The notes: generated from the letters alone by a model not told the origin. A DNA stretch of 64,000 bases from JANMJD01 sp963847945 (GCA_963847945.1 CAWKBX010000020.1:310001-374000), one strand, 5' to 3'; positions 27,592 through 37,346 are shown, counted from the stretch's first letter. Numbers and translations: made by a program.

Positions 27592-28323
27592 TCATTCGAG
27601 GGCACCCCACAACGCCCGTTTGGTGGCGGCCATCGCTTCGGGCGAGTTGCGGGCGACGAGCAGGGCGAGCTCGTGGGCGCGGGCTCGGAGCTGATCGCTG
27701 GGAACAACTTCGGAGATGATGCCCAACTGTCGCGCCCGGGCCGCGTCGATTCGTTCGTGTCGCCCGATCAGCGCCATCCGCAGCACCGATTCCATCGGTG
27801 ACTTCTTGAGTAGCCCGATCGTCTCGAATGCCGAGACCTGACCGACCGAAACATGCGGGTCGACGAACGACGCCGCCTCCGCGGCGATGACGATGTCGGC
27901 GTCGGCGACGAAGTGCAGGCCGCCACCGGCGCACACCCCGTTCACCGCGGCGATCACCGGCTTCCAGACGCCGCAATGCCACGCCGTCATCCGCAGTTCG
28001 AACTTGCGGGTCTGACGCGAACTGCGCCGCATCGCCTCGGGATCGCGAGCAAGCTGACGGACATCGAGCCCGGTCTGAAACGCCGCACCATTGCCGGTGT
28101 TGACGATCACTCGAACCTGCGGGTCGGCGTCAAGCTCGCCCCACGCCGCTTCGAGGTCGGTGAACATCTGGGCGTTGATCGCGTTGCCGACGTCGGGGCG
28201 GTTGAACACGAGGTAGCCCACCGGCCCCTCGCGGAACACCTCGATCGTCTCGTACCCCCCGCTCGTCGAGTCGGCAACCATGCCGTCGTCGCTGAAGCCG
28301 TCGGCGGCAACGGAACCGCTCAC
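27592..28323 (-). CDS. Enoyl-CoA hydratase/isomerase (crotonase fold)
   Basis: 243 residues, intact. Shows VFNRPDVGNAINAQMFTDLE, the first oxyanion element AAFQTGLDVRQLA, the second AAVNGVCAGGGLHFVADADI, VDPHVSVGQVSAFETIGLLK and a C-terminal ARNSPEAMAATKRALWGALE. The Glu/Glu pair of classical hydratases is not clear, so the exact crotonase reaction is open. The GTG start overlaps the VOC-gene stop (GTGA). It is last in a six-gene acyl-CoA operon. It is paralogous to the hydratase at 30 kb, sharing VSVGQV and the ending KALWGALE. Confidence 0.88.
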   Translation of the reverse strand: MSGSVAADGFSDDGMVADSTSGGYETIEVFREGPVGYLVFNRPDVGNAINAQMFTDLEAAWGELDADPQVRVIVNTGNGAAFQTGLDVRQLARDPEAMRRSSRQTRKFELRMTAWHCGVWKPVIAAVNGVCAGGGLHFVADADIVIAAEAASFVDPHVSVGQVSAFETIGLLKKSPMESVLRMALIGRHERIDAARARQLGIISEVVPSDQLRARAHELALLVARNSPEAMAATKRALWGALE

Positions 28324-28709
28324 GGGGCCGACTCCTCGAGAATCTCCCAGACGTTGCCATCCGGGTCGGCGACGAGCCCGGCCTTCGCCTCCGGACGATG
28401 GCTGGTGACCGCCATGATCACGGTCGCTCCCGCCTCGACCGCCCGCTCGACAACCGACTCGGCGTCGGAGACGTGCAGCGCCGCGTAGCTGATTCCACGG
28501 TAGCGATGCCACGGCTCGGCAACCGGGCGATGCTCGGCCCCGGTCGACGGACGGTAGATCTTGAGACCAGCATCGCCGCAGCGGAGGCGATGCACGATGC
28601 CCTGAGGAAACTCCAACACCCGCTCGACTGCGAACCCGAGGCCGGCGACGTAAAACGCGACGAGCGATTCATCGTCGTCGGTCACGATGCCGACCTCCAG
28701 CCAGGTCAT
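28320..28709 (-). CDS. VOC/glyoxalase-family protein
   Basis: 129 residues, intact, single vicinal-oxygen-chelate domain: MTWLEVGIVTDDDESLVAFY, GLGFAVERVLEFPQGIVHRL, LHVSDAESVVERAVEAGAT and the final GLVADPDGNVWEILEESA with the terminal metal-ligand Glu. In CoA operons such proteins are often epimerase- or lyase-like; the activity is not defined. ATGA overlap upstream with the AMP ligase and GTGA overlap downstream with the hydratase. Confidence 0.85.
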   Translation of the reverse strand: MTWLEVGIVTDDDESLVAFYVAGLGFAVERVLEFPQGIVHRLRCGDAGLKIYRPSTGAEHRPVAEPWHRYRGISYAALHVSDAESVVERAVEAGATVIMAVTSHRPEAKAGLVADPDGNVWEILEESAP

Positions 28710-30089
28710 CGCAGGTTCGCTCGCAGCACCTTGCCGACCTCGCTGCGCGGCAGCGACTCGACCCTGACGAAGCGGACCGGCACCTTGTAGGCGGCGAGTT
28801 GCGTGCGGCAGGCCGATTCGAGCTCGGCGTCGGTCACGTCGCCAGTGGTCGCCACGTAGGCGACGGGAACTTGGCCGAGGCGATCGTCGGGGTGTCCGAC
28901 GACGGCGACCTCGCGGACTGCGGGCACCGCGAGCAGGACCTCTTCGACCTCGTCGGGGAAGATCTTGTTGCCGCCCCGGTTGATCAGGTCGCCGAGTCGA
29001 CCCTCGATCCAGACGAAACCGTCGTCGTCGATGCCGGGCCAGATCGCCGGTGCGGATGAACGCGTCGATCGGTCAGCCGGTCGGCCAGGTCGGTGCCGTC
29101 CGCGTAGCCCGCGGCACGGTTCGGGGGCTGCACGAGCAACTCCCCGACCCCGTTGCCGTCGGGCGTATCGATGCGGATCGCCACGTTCGGCGTGTGGGCG
29201 GCCGATGGCGCCGATCTTGTCGGGGTGCGCCTTGGCGTCGGCGGCGGTCCAGCCGATCACCTCGCCCATCTCGGCCTGGCCGTAGCTGTTGAGCACGGTG
29301 ACGCCGAACTTGTCGGTGAACCGCCGGGCCTGGAACGGCGAGAGCGGGGCGGTGATCGAGCGGACGTAGCGCAGCGGCGCCAGATCGGTCACGGCGGGAT
29401 CGTCGCTGAGCATCGCCATCGCCGCGGGCGGCAGCACGGTCGAGCGGATCTGGTGGCGGGCGACGAGCGTGGCGAACTCGTCGGTCGACGAAGCGGTCCA
29501 TCACCACGATCGGCGCGCCGGCCCGCAGCCCGAACAGGACGTTGTAGATGCCGGCGTTCAGCGCCATCGACACCGGGATCAGGTTCGGCGACGGCGGCTT
29601 CGTCGGGTCACGCGGCGCCGGCGCGCAACGGGCCGAGCACCCGGTCGAGCAATTCCAGATAGCCTCGTGGGTGTGCAAGCACCGGCTTCGGCCGGCCGGT
29701 CGTGCCCGATGTCCATTGGACGAAGGCGACGCCCGTCGGGTGGGTGTCGGCGTCCGGCAGCGCGTGGATGCCGTCGTCGTCGAGCATCGCGGCCGGGCGG
29801 ATCGTCGTCGACGATCTCGTCGACGCCGGCCGGTGGCAGCAGCGGGTTCACCGGCACGAACACCGCGTCGATGCTCCAGATCGCGGCCATCGCGATGATC
29901 ACATCGGGCGCATGGGAGCGCACGACCGCGACGGCCTGACCGGGCACACTCCGGCTGCGCGAAGTTCGTCGGCCCACCCAGCGACCCGCGCGATCGCCTC
30001 GCCCTTGGTCCACGTCACCGGCTGCCATGGATCAGCGGCTCGTCGTCACCGAAGGGATGATCGAGCAGGAGCGAGGCGAGGTTGGTCAT
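28706..30089 (-). CDS. AMP-dependent acyl-CoA synthetase, several frame breaks
   Basis: About 460 residues reconstructed over frames. Start MTNLASLLLDHPFGDDEPLI; PGQAVAVVRSHAPDVIIAMA; P-loop FVQWTSGTTGRPKPVLAH; VMDRFV; LNSYGQAEMGEVIGW (A5 region); LARIDDDGFVWIEGRLGDLI and NRGGNKIFPDEVEEVLL (A7/A8 hinge); catalytic Lys in the C-terminal PRSEVGKVLRANL. It activates a carboxylate to its CoA thioester. Frame breaks lie near 30025, 29950, 29800, 29600, 29480, 29200 and 29050. Both ends still overlap their neighbours by ATGA, which argues that the breaks are sequence errors. Confidence 0.8.
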
Positions 30090-30918
30090 TCGTGGCGTCC
30101 GGAGTTCGATACGGGCGGCGGCCCAGCGGGCTGCGCGCTTCTCGGCGAACGACGCCGGGCCTTCGGTCTGGTCGGGGTGACCCCACATGCCCGACGAGGT
30201 GCGCAGCGCCCGCCTTGCAGGCGTCGGTGAGGCCCAGCTCGAGCGCGCCCCACAGCGCCTTCTTCGTCGCCGCCATGGCGGCCGGCGAGTTCTTGGCGAT
30301 CGTCTCGGCGAGCTCCTGGGCCCGCTCACGCAGCCGCTCGGGCGGGTCGACGATCTCGGAGATCATGCCGAGCTCGAGCGCCCGGCCGGCGCTCAAGCGT
30401 TCGTACTTGCCCACCAGCGCCATGCGCATCACCGCCTCGACCGGCATCTTCTTCATCAGCCCGATCGCCTCGATCGCCACGACCTGGCCGACCGAGACGT
30501 GCGGGTCGAAGAACTGGGCGTCGCTCGCCGCGATCACGATGTCGGCGTCGGCGACCCAGTGGAAGCCCGCCGCCGCAGCAGATGCCGTTGACCGCGGTGA
30601 TCACCGGCTTCCACACCTGCTGGTGCCACGACGGTGAAGTGGCAGTCGAAGTTCTCCATCGACTCCCGGTACCGCTCCAACCCGACGCCGTCGGTGGCGA
30701 GCTCGGTGACGTCGACGCCGGTCTGGAAGTCGCGGCCGTTGCCGGTGTGCACGATCACCCGGACCGCCGGATCGCGGTCGAGCTCCAGCCAGGCGTCGGC
30801 GAACTCGTCGCGCATCGCGCTGTTCATCGCGTTGCGCAGCTCGGGCCGGTTGTTGATCAACCAGCCGACCGGGCCGTGGCGTTCGACGATGCAGATGTTC
30901 GTAACGGTGCTCGCTCAT
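30086..30918 (-). CDS. Enoyl-CoA hydratase/isomerase, frame-broken
   Basis: About 275 residues. Start MSEHRYE, then CIVERHGPVGWLINNRPELR, RDFQTGVDVTELATDGVGLE, AVNGICCGGG, VSVGQVVAIEAIGLMKKMPV, ERLSAGRALELGMISEIVDP and KKALWGALELGLTDACKAGA, ending EGPASFAEKRAARWA with a short tail. Crotonase fold as in the copy at 27.6 kb. Frame breaks lie near 30895, 30625, 30570, 30210 and 30110. The start overlaps the acyl-CoA dehydrogenase stop, and the stop overlaps the ligase start, both by ATGA. Confidence 0.8.
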
Positions 30919-32181
30919 GAGCGGGGGGTCTCCTCCCACGACAACCCGTGATACGGGTCGGGCTCGCGGGGCAGGCCGAGGACCTGCTCGCCGAGCACGT
31001 TCTTGTTCACTTCGGTGGTGCCGCCCTCGATGGTGTTGGCCCGACTGCGCAGCATGCCCTTGACCTCGTACGGCAGGCCCTCGGCCCAGTCCTCGGGGCC
31101 GCTCGAGCCGGACCGTGCGGTCGCCAGGCCATCGCGCCCGGCGCCCAGCAGGTCGGTCGCCGCCAGTTGGATCCGCTGGTTGAGCGCGCCCTGGTGCACC
31201 TTGCCGATCGATGCCGCCGGACCCGGGGTGCCGCCGGCCTTGACCGTGGCCCGCACCCGCTCGTTGGTCCACCGGCGCACCGATTCCTCGGAGTACAGCG
31301 CCACCAGCCGCTGGCGCAGCAGCGGATCGCCCCACGCGCCGTGGTCGCGTGCCGTGCGGATCAGGCGGTCGGCCCCGCTGCCGCCGATGCGGTCGACGCC
31401 GCCCGACCCGGACCCGGCGACCATCTGACGCTCGCCCGCCAACGTGGAGTTGGCCACCCGCCAGCCCTCGCCGACCGCGCCGAGTCGGCACGAGTCGGGC
31501 ACCCGAACCTCGTCGAGCCACACCTCGTTGAAGTCGACCTCGCCACCGATGTGGCGCAGCTCGCGAACCTCGACGCCGGGGCTTTCGAGGTCGACGATCA
31601 GGTAGGTCAATCCCTGGCGCTTGGGCACCGACGGATCGGTGCGGGCGAGGCACAGCCCGAAGCGCGAGTCGTGGGCCCACGTGGTCCACACCTTCTGCCC
31701 GGTCAGCACCCACTCGTCGCCGTCACGCACGGCCCGGGTGGCCAGCGACGCGAGATCGGACCCGGCGCCCGGCTCGCTGAACAGCTGGCACCACCGCTCC
31801 TCGTTGCGCACGATCGGCGGCAGGAACCGCAACCGCTGTTCCTCGGTGCCGTCGGCGAACAGCGCCGGCGCGGCATTGTTCAGCCCGAGCGGGTTCAGCC
31901 GCCCGAGGTTGAACGGGCCGAGCACGTGGTCGAGCACCCGGGCCTGGGCGGGCCGCAGGTCGAGCCCGAGATACGCCCGCGGCCACGTCGCCACGGCGAG
32001 GCCCGACGTCGGCGAACGTCGGGTACCACGCCTCGTAGTCGGCAACGGCGCGGACCGCCCGGATCGCCGCCCGACCCTCCGGCGGCGGCATCACGCCACG
32101 CCTGCGGCACATTCGCCTCGACCCATGACGCGCGCCGCGGCGAGCAGTTCGTCGTCGGTGGTCGAGCGGTCGATGATCCAA
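30915..32181 (-). CDS. Acyl-CoA dehydrogenase
   Basis: About 420 residues. Conserved parts: WCQLFSEPGAGSDLASLATR (FAD/substrate loop), GDEWVLTGQKVWTTWAHDSR, FNEVWLDEVRVPDSCRLGAV, and the C-terminal SRANTIEGGTTEVNKNVLGE. It oxidises an acyl-CoA to the enoyl-CoA using FAD and passes electrons to ETF. The first about 60 residues (RSTTDDELLAAARV, WVEANVPQAWRDA, RAVADYEAWYPTFADVG) lie in other frames, with breaks near 32125, 32095 and 32000. The exact start is uncertain; a TTG at 32181 is possible. Confidence 0.85.
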
Positions 32182-32192
32182 CAGCAATGGGT

Positions 32193-33827
32193 TCAGCGCT
32201 TTTCGAAGGTGATGCCGGAGTCGTCGACGCACCACGTCGTCGCGGTGCGGCCTTCGTCGCGCAGGACCCGCTTGAGCACTCGACCGACGGGGCTGCGCGG
32301 CAGCTCCGCGCGGAACTCGATGTAGCGGGGCAGGGCGAAGTAGGGCAGCTCGGCGACGCAGTAGCGGAACAGGTCGGCCTCGTCGACCGCGGCGCCTTCC
32401 TTCAGCGTCGCCGTGACCTTGAGGTCGTCCTCGCCGAACTCGCTCGGCACCGCATGCACGACGACGTCGGCGAGACCGTCGAAGCGCATCAGGATCCGCT
32501 CGACATCGAAGCTCGAAATGTTCTCACCCCGTCGGCGCAGGTAGTCGGCCTTGCGATCGACGAAGAACAGGAAGTCGTCGTCGTCGATACGGCCGATGTC
32601 GCCGGTGTGGAACCACAGGTTGCGACTCGCCTCGACCGTGGCCTCGGGCCGCCCCCAGTAGCCCTCGTACATCGAGTGCGCCCGCTTGGGCCGCAGCACG
32701 ATCTCGCCGTCGGTGTTGCGGGGCAACTCGGCGTCGTTGTCGTCGAAGATTCGGACATCGAAGTACTCGGTGTTGATCACCCCGGCGGCGTTGGGTTTGT
32801 TCACCGTGCCCGGCGGCGACCACGACACCAGCGACGCCTCGGTGAGCCCATAGGCGCCCGAGAACGTGTCGATGCCGAAGCGGTCCTTGATGATCCGGTC
32901 GATCGAGTCGGGGAGCGGCGCCGCGCCGAGCAGCCGCAGCGAACGGTTCGCCTCGGGGGCACCCGACTTCGGCATCTCCGGACGATCGGAGTCGTTGGCG
33001 AACAGGTACGCCATCGTGCCGAGCGTCGACGTGATCGTGGCGCCCGTACGGTTCATCTCGGACCAGAAGTTCGACACCGAGAACCGACCCGAGATGGCGC
33101 TGCTCCCGCCGAAGACCAATGGTCCGAGCACCGCGGTGACGATGGCGTTGAAGTGGAACAGCGGCAGCGGCGTCCAAACGATATCGGCGCTGGTTCGACC
33201 CCAGCAGTAACCGATCTGGCGCGCCAGCACCTCGTGGTAGTTGTGGGCCAGCATGCAGCCCTTCGACGGGCCCGTCGTGCCGCCGGTGTAGACGAACGTG
33301 GCGAGGTCGCTGGGAACGACATCGGCCGGTCCCACGGGTGCCGCCGTCAACAGATCGTCCCACGAATGAATCGCTGCGGCCCCGAAGTCGCCCGGCCCGG
33401 TCGCCGATGACGACGACATGGCGTAAGCGCTGGCAACCGACCCGGCGATGGCCTGCACCCGTTCGGCGAGATCGGCTTGGACGATGACGATGCTCGCACC
33501 GCAGTCGACCAATTGGTGGATCAGATAGTCACCCTTGTAGGCGGTATTGATCGGGACGCTGACCCCGCCCGACCACGTGATTCCCCACCACAGCAGCATC
33601 GCCTCGGGGGAGTTTTCGACCACCGATGCGACCCGGTCGCCGCGCTGCAGCCCGAGGCCCGTGAACGCGGCCGCCAAGCGTCCGGCGAGGTCGGCGACCT
33701 CGCCGGCGGTGAACGCCGCGCCCACAACGTCGATGTAACGACTGTCGGGTTCGGCCTCGCACCGGGTGAGCAGTAGCTCGGGGACGGTGTGCTGCTCGGC
33801 CGGCTTCCACACGTCGCCTGATCCCAC
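32193..33827 (-). CDS. AMP-dependent CoA ligase (ANL superfamily)
   Basis: 544 residues, intact. TFVYTGGTTGPSKGCMLAHN is the ATP/AMP P-loop. LPLFHFNAIVTAVLGPLVFG, LGAAPLPDSIDRIIKDRFGI, FSGAYGLTEASLVSWSPPGT, WFHTGDIGRIDDDDFLFFVD and RKADYLRRRGENISSFDVER (A8 hinge) follow, with the catalytic Lys in SPVGRVLKRVLRDEG. It activates a carboxylic acid as the first step of the operon's beta-oxidation-type pathway. The GTG start (MGSGDVWKP) is preferred over the upstream TTG. A TATATACAAT stretch just upstream is a likely promoter -10 region facing away from the CaiB remnant. Confidence 0.9.
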   Translation of the reverse strand: MGSGDVWKPAEQHTVPELLLTRCEAEPDSRYIDVVGAAFTAGEVADLAGRLAAAFTGLGLQRGDRVASVVENSPEAMLLWWGITWSGGVSVPINTAYKGDYLIHQLVDCGASIVIVQADLAERVQAIAGSVASAYAMSSSSATGPGDFGAAAIHSWDDLLTAAPVGPADVVPSDLATFVYTGGTTGPSKGCMLAHNYHEVLARQIGYCWGRTSADIVWTPLPLFHFNAIVTAVLGPLVFGGSSAISGRFSVSNFWSEMNRTGATITSTLGTMAYLFANDSDRPEMPKSGAPEANRSLRLLGAAPLPDSIDRIIKDRFGIDTFSGAYGLTEASLVSWSPPGTVNKPNAAGVINTEYFDVRIFDDNDAELPRNTDGEIVLRPKRAHSMYEGYWGRPEATVEASRNLWFHTGDIGRIDDDDFLFFVDRKADYLRRRGENISSFDVERILMRFDGLADVVVHAVPSEFGEDDLKVTATLKEGAAVDEADLFRYCVAELPYFALPRYIEFRAELPRSPVGRVLKRVLRDEGRTATTWCVDDSGITFEKR

Positions 33828-33901
33828 GACTTCGCATCCTATATACAATCGACCGGCGAGTCGGAGCCCGCGAACACCTCTGGTTCAGCAAGGAACGCCT
33901 G

Positions 33902-34375
33902 ATGAGCGCAGCGAATACCGACCGACCGAGCGCCAGCGAATCGGGCGACGACGGGGTCCGAGGGCGCCGCCCCCGTGCAGGAGACAGCGCACATTTCACG
34001 ACGAAGACGGCCAAGGTCGGGCCGATGGCGGGCGTGCGCATCATCGAGTGTTCGATGCTCGGGCCGGGCTCGATGACCACCCATCTCGCCGACCTCGGCG
34101 CCGACGTCATCAAGATCGAACCGCCGAGCGGCGACTACATCCGCGAAATGACGTGGCCGTGGGTCAACCGGGTGTCGCTGATGCACCTGCACATCAGCCG
34201 GGGAAGCGTTCGGTGGTGCTCGATTTGCGCACGCCCAAGGGCTGCGCGACCTTCCTCGAACTCGTCGGCCGGCCGATGTCGTCGTCGAGGCGATGCGGCC
34301 CGGTGGGCTCGATCGGCGCGGTGTCGGCTACGAGGCGTGCAAGGCCGTGAATCCCCGGATCGTGTTCTGCACACC
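33902..34375 (+). pseudogene. CaiB/BaiF CoA-transferase, N-terminal remnant
   Basis: After a basic leader, MAGVRIIECSMLGPGSMTTH and LADLGADVIKIEPPSGDYIR are the class III CoA-transferase N-terminus. KRSVVLDLRTPKGCATFLEL, VVVEAMRPGGLDRRGVGYEA and VNPRIVFC follow across several frame breaks (near 34200, 34265 and 34350). Similarity then ends after about 150 residues; a whole protein has about 400 and needs the catalytic Asp further on. It is divergent from the AMP ligase operon. Confidence 0.7.
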
Positions 34376-34725
34376 TGGAAGATCGGTGCCGACGGCGACT
34401 GGCGCAGCTGACGTCACGTCGAGCGAAGCGGAAAGGGTCGGTTCGCGGATCGATCAATGAACTCCCCAGGCCTGGGCGTCAGCCGGTTCGGAGGATCTTC
34501 ACGATCGTTTTCTCTTGGCCAACTCGTCGATCAGCTTGTCGGCGTAGCTCTCGCATGATCAGCTCCTCCTCGATACCTCCATGTCTTGGAGTCGTACACC
34601 GCAGATCACGCCCGTGATCGAACAGAGCGCCGGATTCGGCACCGGAGCTTCGGCGACGAACGATCTATATCGGGTGCGCGATGGCACCGTCGGCCGTAGG
34701 AAGGCCACGCTTGTAGAGTCTCGTC
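34376..34725. other. 350-base stretch without a recognisable gene
   Basis: Frames are short in all directions. A minus-strand string YADKLIDELAKRKRS at about 34505-34550 could be the tail of a lost gene, but it has no start or family pattern. No hairpin or clear promoter was seen. Confidence 0.4.
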
Positions 34726-35100
34726 ATGGACATCTCGGATGCGATGCCGGTTGGGTTCGTGCATGTGACGAGCATCGAGCGAGCCCGACAATTCTACGTT
34801 GAGCGTCTCGGGCTGATGCCCATCGACGAGTCGCCGTTCGCCTTGGTTGTGCAGACCGGCCCGATTCAGCTTCGGCTCACGCCCGTCGAGCGCTTCACCG
34901 CTGTCGACGGAACGGTGTTCGGGTGGGTAGTCGAAGACATCAACGCGACGATGGACGTCTTGCACGAGGGAGGCGTTTCCTCGTTGCGTTTCCCGGGTCT
35001 TGACCAAGACGAGCGCGGGGTTTGGCAGTCGCCCTCATCGGCTCGGGTCGGATGGTTCGCGGACCTTGATGGAAACACCCTGTCCATCACGCAACTTTGA
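34726..35100 (+). CDS. VOC/glyoxalase-family protein
   Basis: 124 residues, intact. MPVGFVHVTSIERARQFYVE, RLGLMPIDESPFALVVQTGP, FGWVVEDINATMDVLHEGGV, and RVGWFADLDGNTLSITQL form one vicinal-oxygen-chelate domain with the late DPxGNxL/xE-like element degenerate (DLDGNTLSI). Small VOC proteins of this kind include resistance and detoxification enzymes. It stands alone, with 145 bases to the next gene. Confidence 0.82.
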   Translation: MDISDAMPVGFVHVTSIERARQFYVERLGLMPIDESPFALVVQTGPIQLRLTPVERFTAVDGTVFGWVVEDINATMDVLHEGGVSSLRFPGLDQDERGVWQSPSSARVGWFADLDGNTLSITQL

Positions 35101-35244
35101 CATCGTCGCAGTGTTCGCCGATCCCGTGCACCAGTCGCGCCGCAGATCGCCGGAGGTCGTGCGGTTGTAGGTGCACGTGGGCCGAGCGAAGTGTGCGGCG
35201 GCAAGCCCGGGCCCCGAGTAGCGAGCCGGTGTACCCTCGGGGCG

Positions 35245-36088
35245 ATGACTGCCGATGGCTGGCGTGATGTGAACAAGGCCAACTGGGAGTCGCGTGTGCC
35301 ACTCCATACCGGTTCCCGGCGGCTACGCGCTCGACGCTTTCGACGATTCTGACTACCTCAGCGATGCCGTGCGCTATGACCTACCCCGGCTCGGTCGTCT
35401 CGACGGCCTCGATGTGGTCCACTTGCAGTGCCACATCGGCACCGACACCGTCGGTCTGGCCCGCCTCGGTGCCCGCAGCGTCACCGGTCTCGACTTCTCG
35501 CCGGCGGCGCTGCGGGCCGCACATGCGCTGGCCGCCCGGGCGAACGCCACGGTGACGTTCGTCGAGTCCGACCTGTACGACGCCGTCGACGCGTTGGGAC
35601 CCGCCAACTTTGACATCGTGTACACCGGCCTCGGGGCCATCTGCTGGCTCCCGAGCGTCGCCCAGTGGGCACAAGTAGTAGCTGACCTGTTGCGCCCCGG
35701 TGGCCGCCTGTTCCTACGCGAGGCCCACCCCGTGCTGTGGTCGCTGAGCGACCCGCGACCCGACGGCCTGCTGGTGGTCGAGTACCCCTACTTCGAGACC
35801 GAAGGTGTTGCCTTCAGCGAGGCGGCCACCTACGCCGGCGAAGGCACCCTGGCAGCACCGGACATCATCCACTTCAACCACGGACTCGGCGAGATCTTCA
35901 ACGCGGTGTGGGAAGCCGGACTCACGATCACCGCGTTCGAAGAGCACCGGGAAGTGCCGTGGAACCAGCTCGGTGACGCGATGGTTGCCAGCGACAGCCA
36001 CGCGGGCGAGTTTGTGCTTGCCAGCGGTCCTGACCGAATGCCGCTCAGCTACACAATCGAGGCCGTGAAACCCGCCGACAAACCATGA
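35245..36088 (+). CDS. SAM-dependent methyltransferase
   Basis: About 280 residues. The start MTADGWRDVNKANWESRVPL is followed by a frame break near 35312, then GYALDAFDDSDYLSDAVRYD. The SAM-binding motif I is VVHLQCHIGTDTVGLARLGA, motif II VTGLDFSPAALRAAHALAAR, and FDIVYTGLGAICWLPSVAQW is motif IV. LLRPGGRLFLREAHPVLW closes the class I fold. It resembles the methyltransferase group found with antibiotic-type substrates; the target is unknown. The stop overlaps the start of the next frame (ATGA), which holds a reductase remnant. Confidence 0.88.
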
Positions 36089-36147
36089 GCGCCCGTCTCG
36101 CCGCGGTGGCTGTTTTGGGGTTCGCCTGCGTCCTGACGGGCGTAACC

Positions 36148-36450
36148 GGCGATAAGCGGGTCGATTGGAATGCTGAGCTGTTGCGAGGCGACTTGGGGCA
36201 AGCGGTCGAGCGGCTCAAGCAGGAGCCAGGCGAAGGCTTGTTCGTGGGTGGCGTGACGCTCCCCCTAGCGTTGGCAGATCTGGGGCTGATCGACGAGTAC
36301 GAGTTCCTGGTGCAGCCGGTCCTTGCCGGACACGGGCCGACGTTGCTCGCCGGTCTGCGCGAGCGCATCCAGCTCGAGCTGGTGGATCGCCATGAGTTCC
36401 GGTCGGGGGCGGTCGCGCTGCGATACCGGCCCGCGCGAGCGACGGCTTGA
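36148..36450 (+). pseudogene. DHFR/RibD-domain reductase, C-terminal remnant
   Basis: VDWNAELLRGDLGQAVERLK, QEPGEGLFVGGVTLPLALAD, LGLIDEYEFLVQPVLAGHGP and TLLAGLRERIQLELVDRHEF are the second half of the dihydrofolate-reductase-like (RibD C-terminal) family common in actinobacteria. The first about 95 residues, with the NADPH-binding start, are missing. A 5' extension reading SARLAAVAVLGFACVLTGV opens the frame by an ATGA overlap with the methyltransferase but shows no similarity. Confidence 0.75.
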
Positions 36451-36488
36451 CGTGATCTGTCCTAGCCAGGCGGCGAGATGAATACCGG

Positions 36489-36989
36489 TCACGACTTCGA
36501 CGCGAGTTCGACGAGCAACTCATCCAACTGCCCGAATGTCTCGTGCATCGCATCCGCCGCGCCGCCACCGTCGGCGTCGAGCGCTTCCTTCGAGGGAAAC
36601 AGCTCGCTCACGACGAGCAGCGTCTTGCCATCAGCCTCCGTCAGGGTGACCGTGGTGATGGAGCCGTTCTCTCCGCCTTCTTCGTTCGTCCAGACGATGC
36701 GCGATGGCGGTGTTACTTCGAGGTATCTGCCAAAGAAATCCATGCCATCGCCGAACCCGAGGCGGTATCTGCCACCGGTGCGTACATCCATCTCGCAGGA
36801 ACGCAGCGTCATGCCCATCGACTTCGGCACCCACCAGCGCTTGAACAGCTCGGGCTTCGACCACGCCTCGAACACCAGGTGCGCTGGAGCGTCGAACGAT
36901 CGCGTGACGACGACCTCGCGATCGGACTTCCGCTCCACCCTTGTGATGTTCTTCATCGGGGCGAGCTCAGTTTGCTTGCTTGTGTCCAT
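36489..36989 (-). CDS. AHSA1/SRPBCC-domain protein
   Basis: 166 residues, intact, one Aha1-like domain: REVVVTRSFDAPAHLVFEAW, SKPELFKRWWVPKSMGMTLR, GGRYRLGFGDGMDFFGRYLE, and a C-terminal GGGAADAMHETFGQLDELLV. It is paired with the ArsR gene with a 23-base overlap; AAGGAG precedes the ATG, inside the ArsR coding end. Such pairs are common in soil bacteria, with the AHSA1 protein as probable effector or ligand carrier. Confidence 0.9.
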   Translation of the reverse strand: MDTSKQTELAPMKNITRVERKSDREVVVTRSFDAPAHLVFEAWSKPELFKRWWVPKSMGMTLRSCEMDVRTGGRYRLGFGDGMDFFGRYLEVTPPSRIVWTNEEGGENGSITTVTLTEADGKTLLVVSELFPSKEALDADGGGAADAMHETFGQLDELLVELASKS

Positions 36990-37338
36990 CTGACTTCTCC
37001 TTCTCCTTCTGTTTCAATTCCTCGATGACCTGGTCGAGCTCGCCGAAGCGGGCGTCCCAGAGCTGGTGATACCTCTCGATCCACGCCGTCACTTCCTCGA
37101 GACGGCGAGCGCCGATTCGGCAGGTCCGTACGCGGCCGACCTTCTCAGTGACGACGAGTCCCGTCTTTTCGAGGACGCCGACGTGCTTTCTCATGCCCGT
37201 GAGGGTCATGTGGAACCGGTCGGCCAGGTCGGTGATCGAGGATTCCGAACGGCCGAGCTGCTCGAGGATGCCGCGTCGCGTCGAGTCCGACAGCGCCGCA
37301 AAAGAGGCATCGAGATGCGCACTCACATACTGAACCAT
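36967..37338 (-). CDS. ArsR-family HTH repressor
   Basis: About 123 residues. LDASFAALSDSTRRGILEQL, ITDLADRFHMTLTGMRKHVG (HTH), LEKTGLVVTEKVGRVRTCRI (wing) and ITDL...W-I-E-R-Y-H-Q-L-W-D-A-R-F-G-E-L-D (dimerisation helix). No metal-ligand cysteines. The lysine/glutamate-rich tail (KQKEKEKSDGHKQ) overlaps the AHSA1 start. The ATG (MVQYVSAHL) lies inside an inverted repeat with no ribosome site, suggesting a leaderless, self-repressed transcript. A GTG three codons upstream is an alternative start. Confidence 0.88.
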   Translation of the reverse strand: MVQYVSAHLDASFAALSDSTRRGILEQLGRSESSITDLADRFHMTLTGMRKHVGVLEKTGLVVTEKVGRVRTCRIGARRLEEVTAWIERYHQLWDARFGELDQVIEELKQKEKEKSDGHKQAN

Positions 37339-37346
37339 ATAGTTCA
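37331..37346. promoter_or_regulatory. Inverted repeat over the ArsR start
   Basis: TGAAC-CATATA-GTTCA covers the start codon of the ArsR gene. It is AT-rich against the local base composition. Likely operator for self-repression. Confidence 0.55.

Noticed and set aside
30948..33410. Plus-strand open frame of 820 codons
   Set aside because: It runs antisense across the acyl-CoA dehydrogenase and AMP-ligase genes, is rich in Arg, Gly and Val, and shows no family motif. It is a GC-bias shadow.
34376..34725. Possible continuation of the CaiB gene
   Set aside because: Searched all three plus frames for the catalytic Asp region (GDxxT/GxG) and later CaiB motifs; none present.
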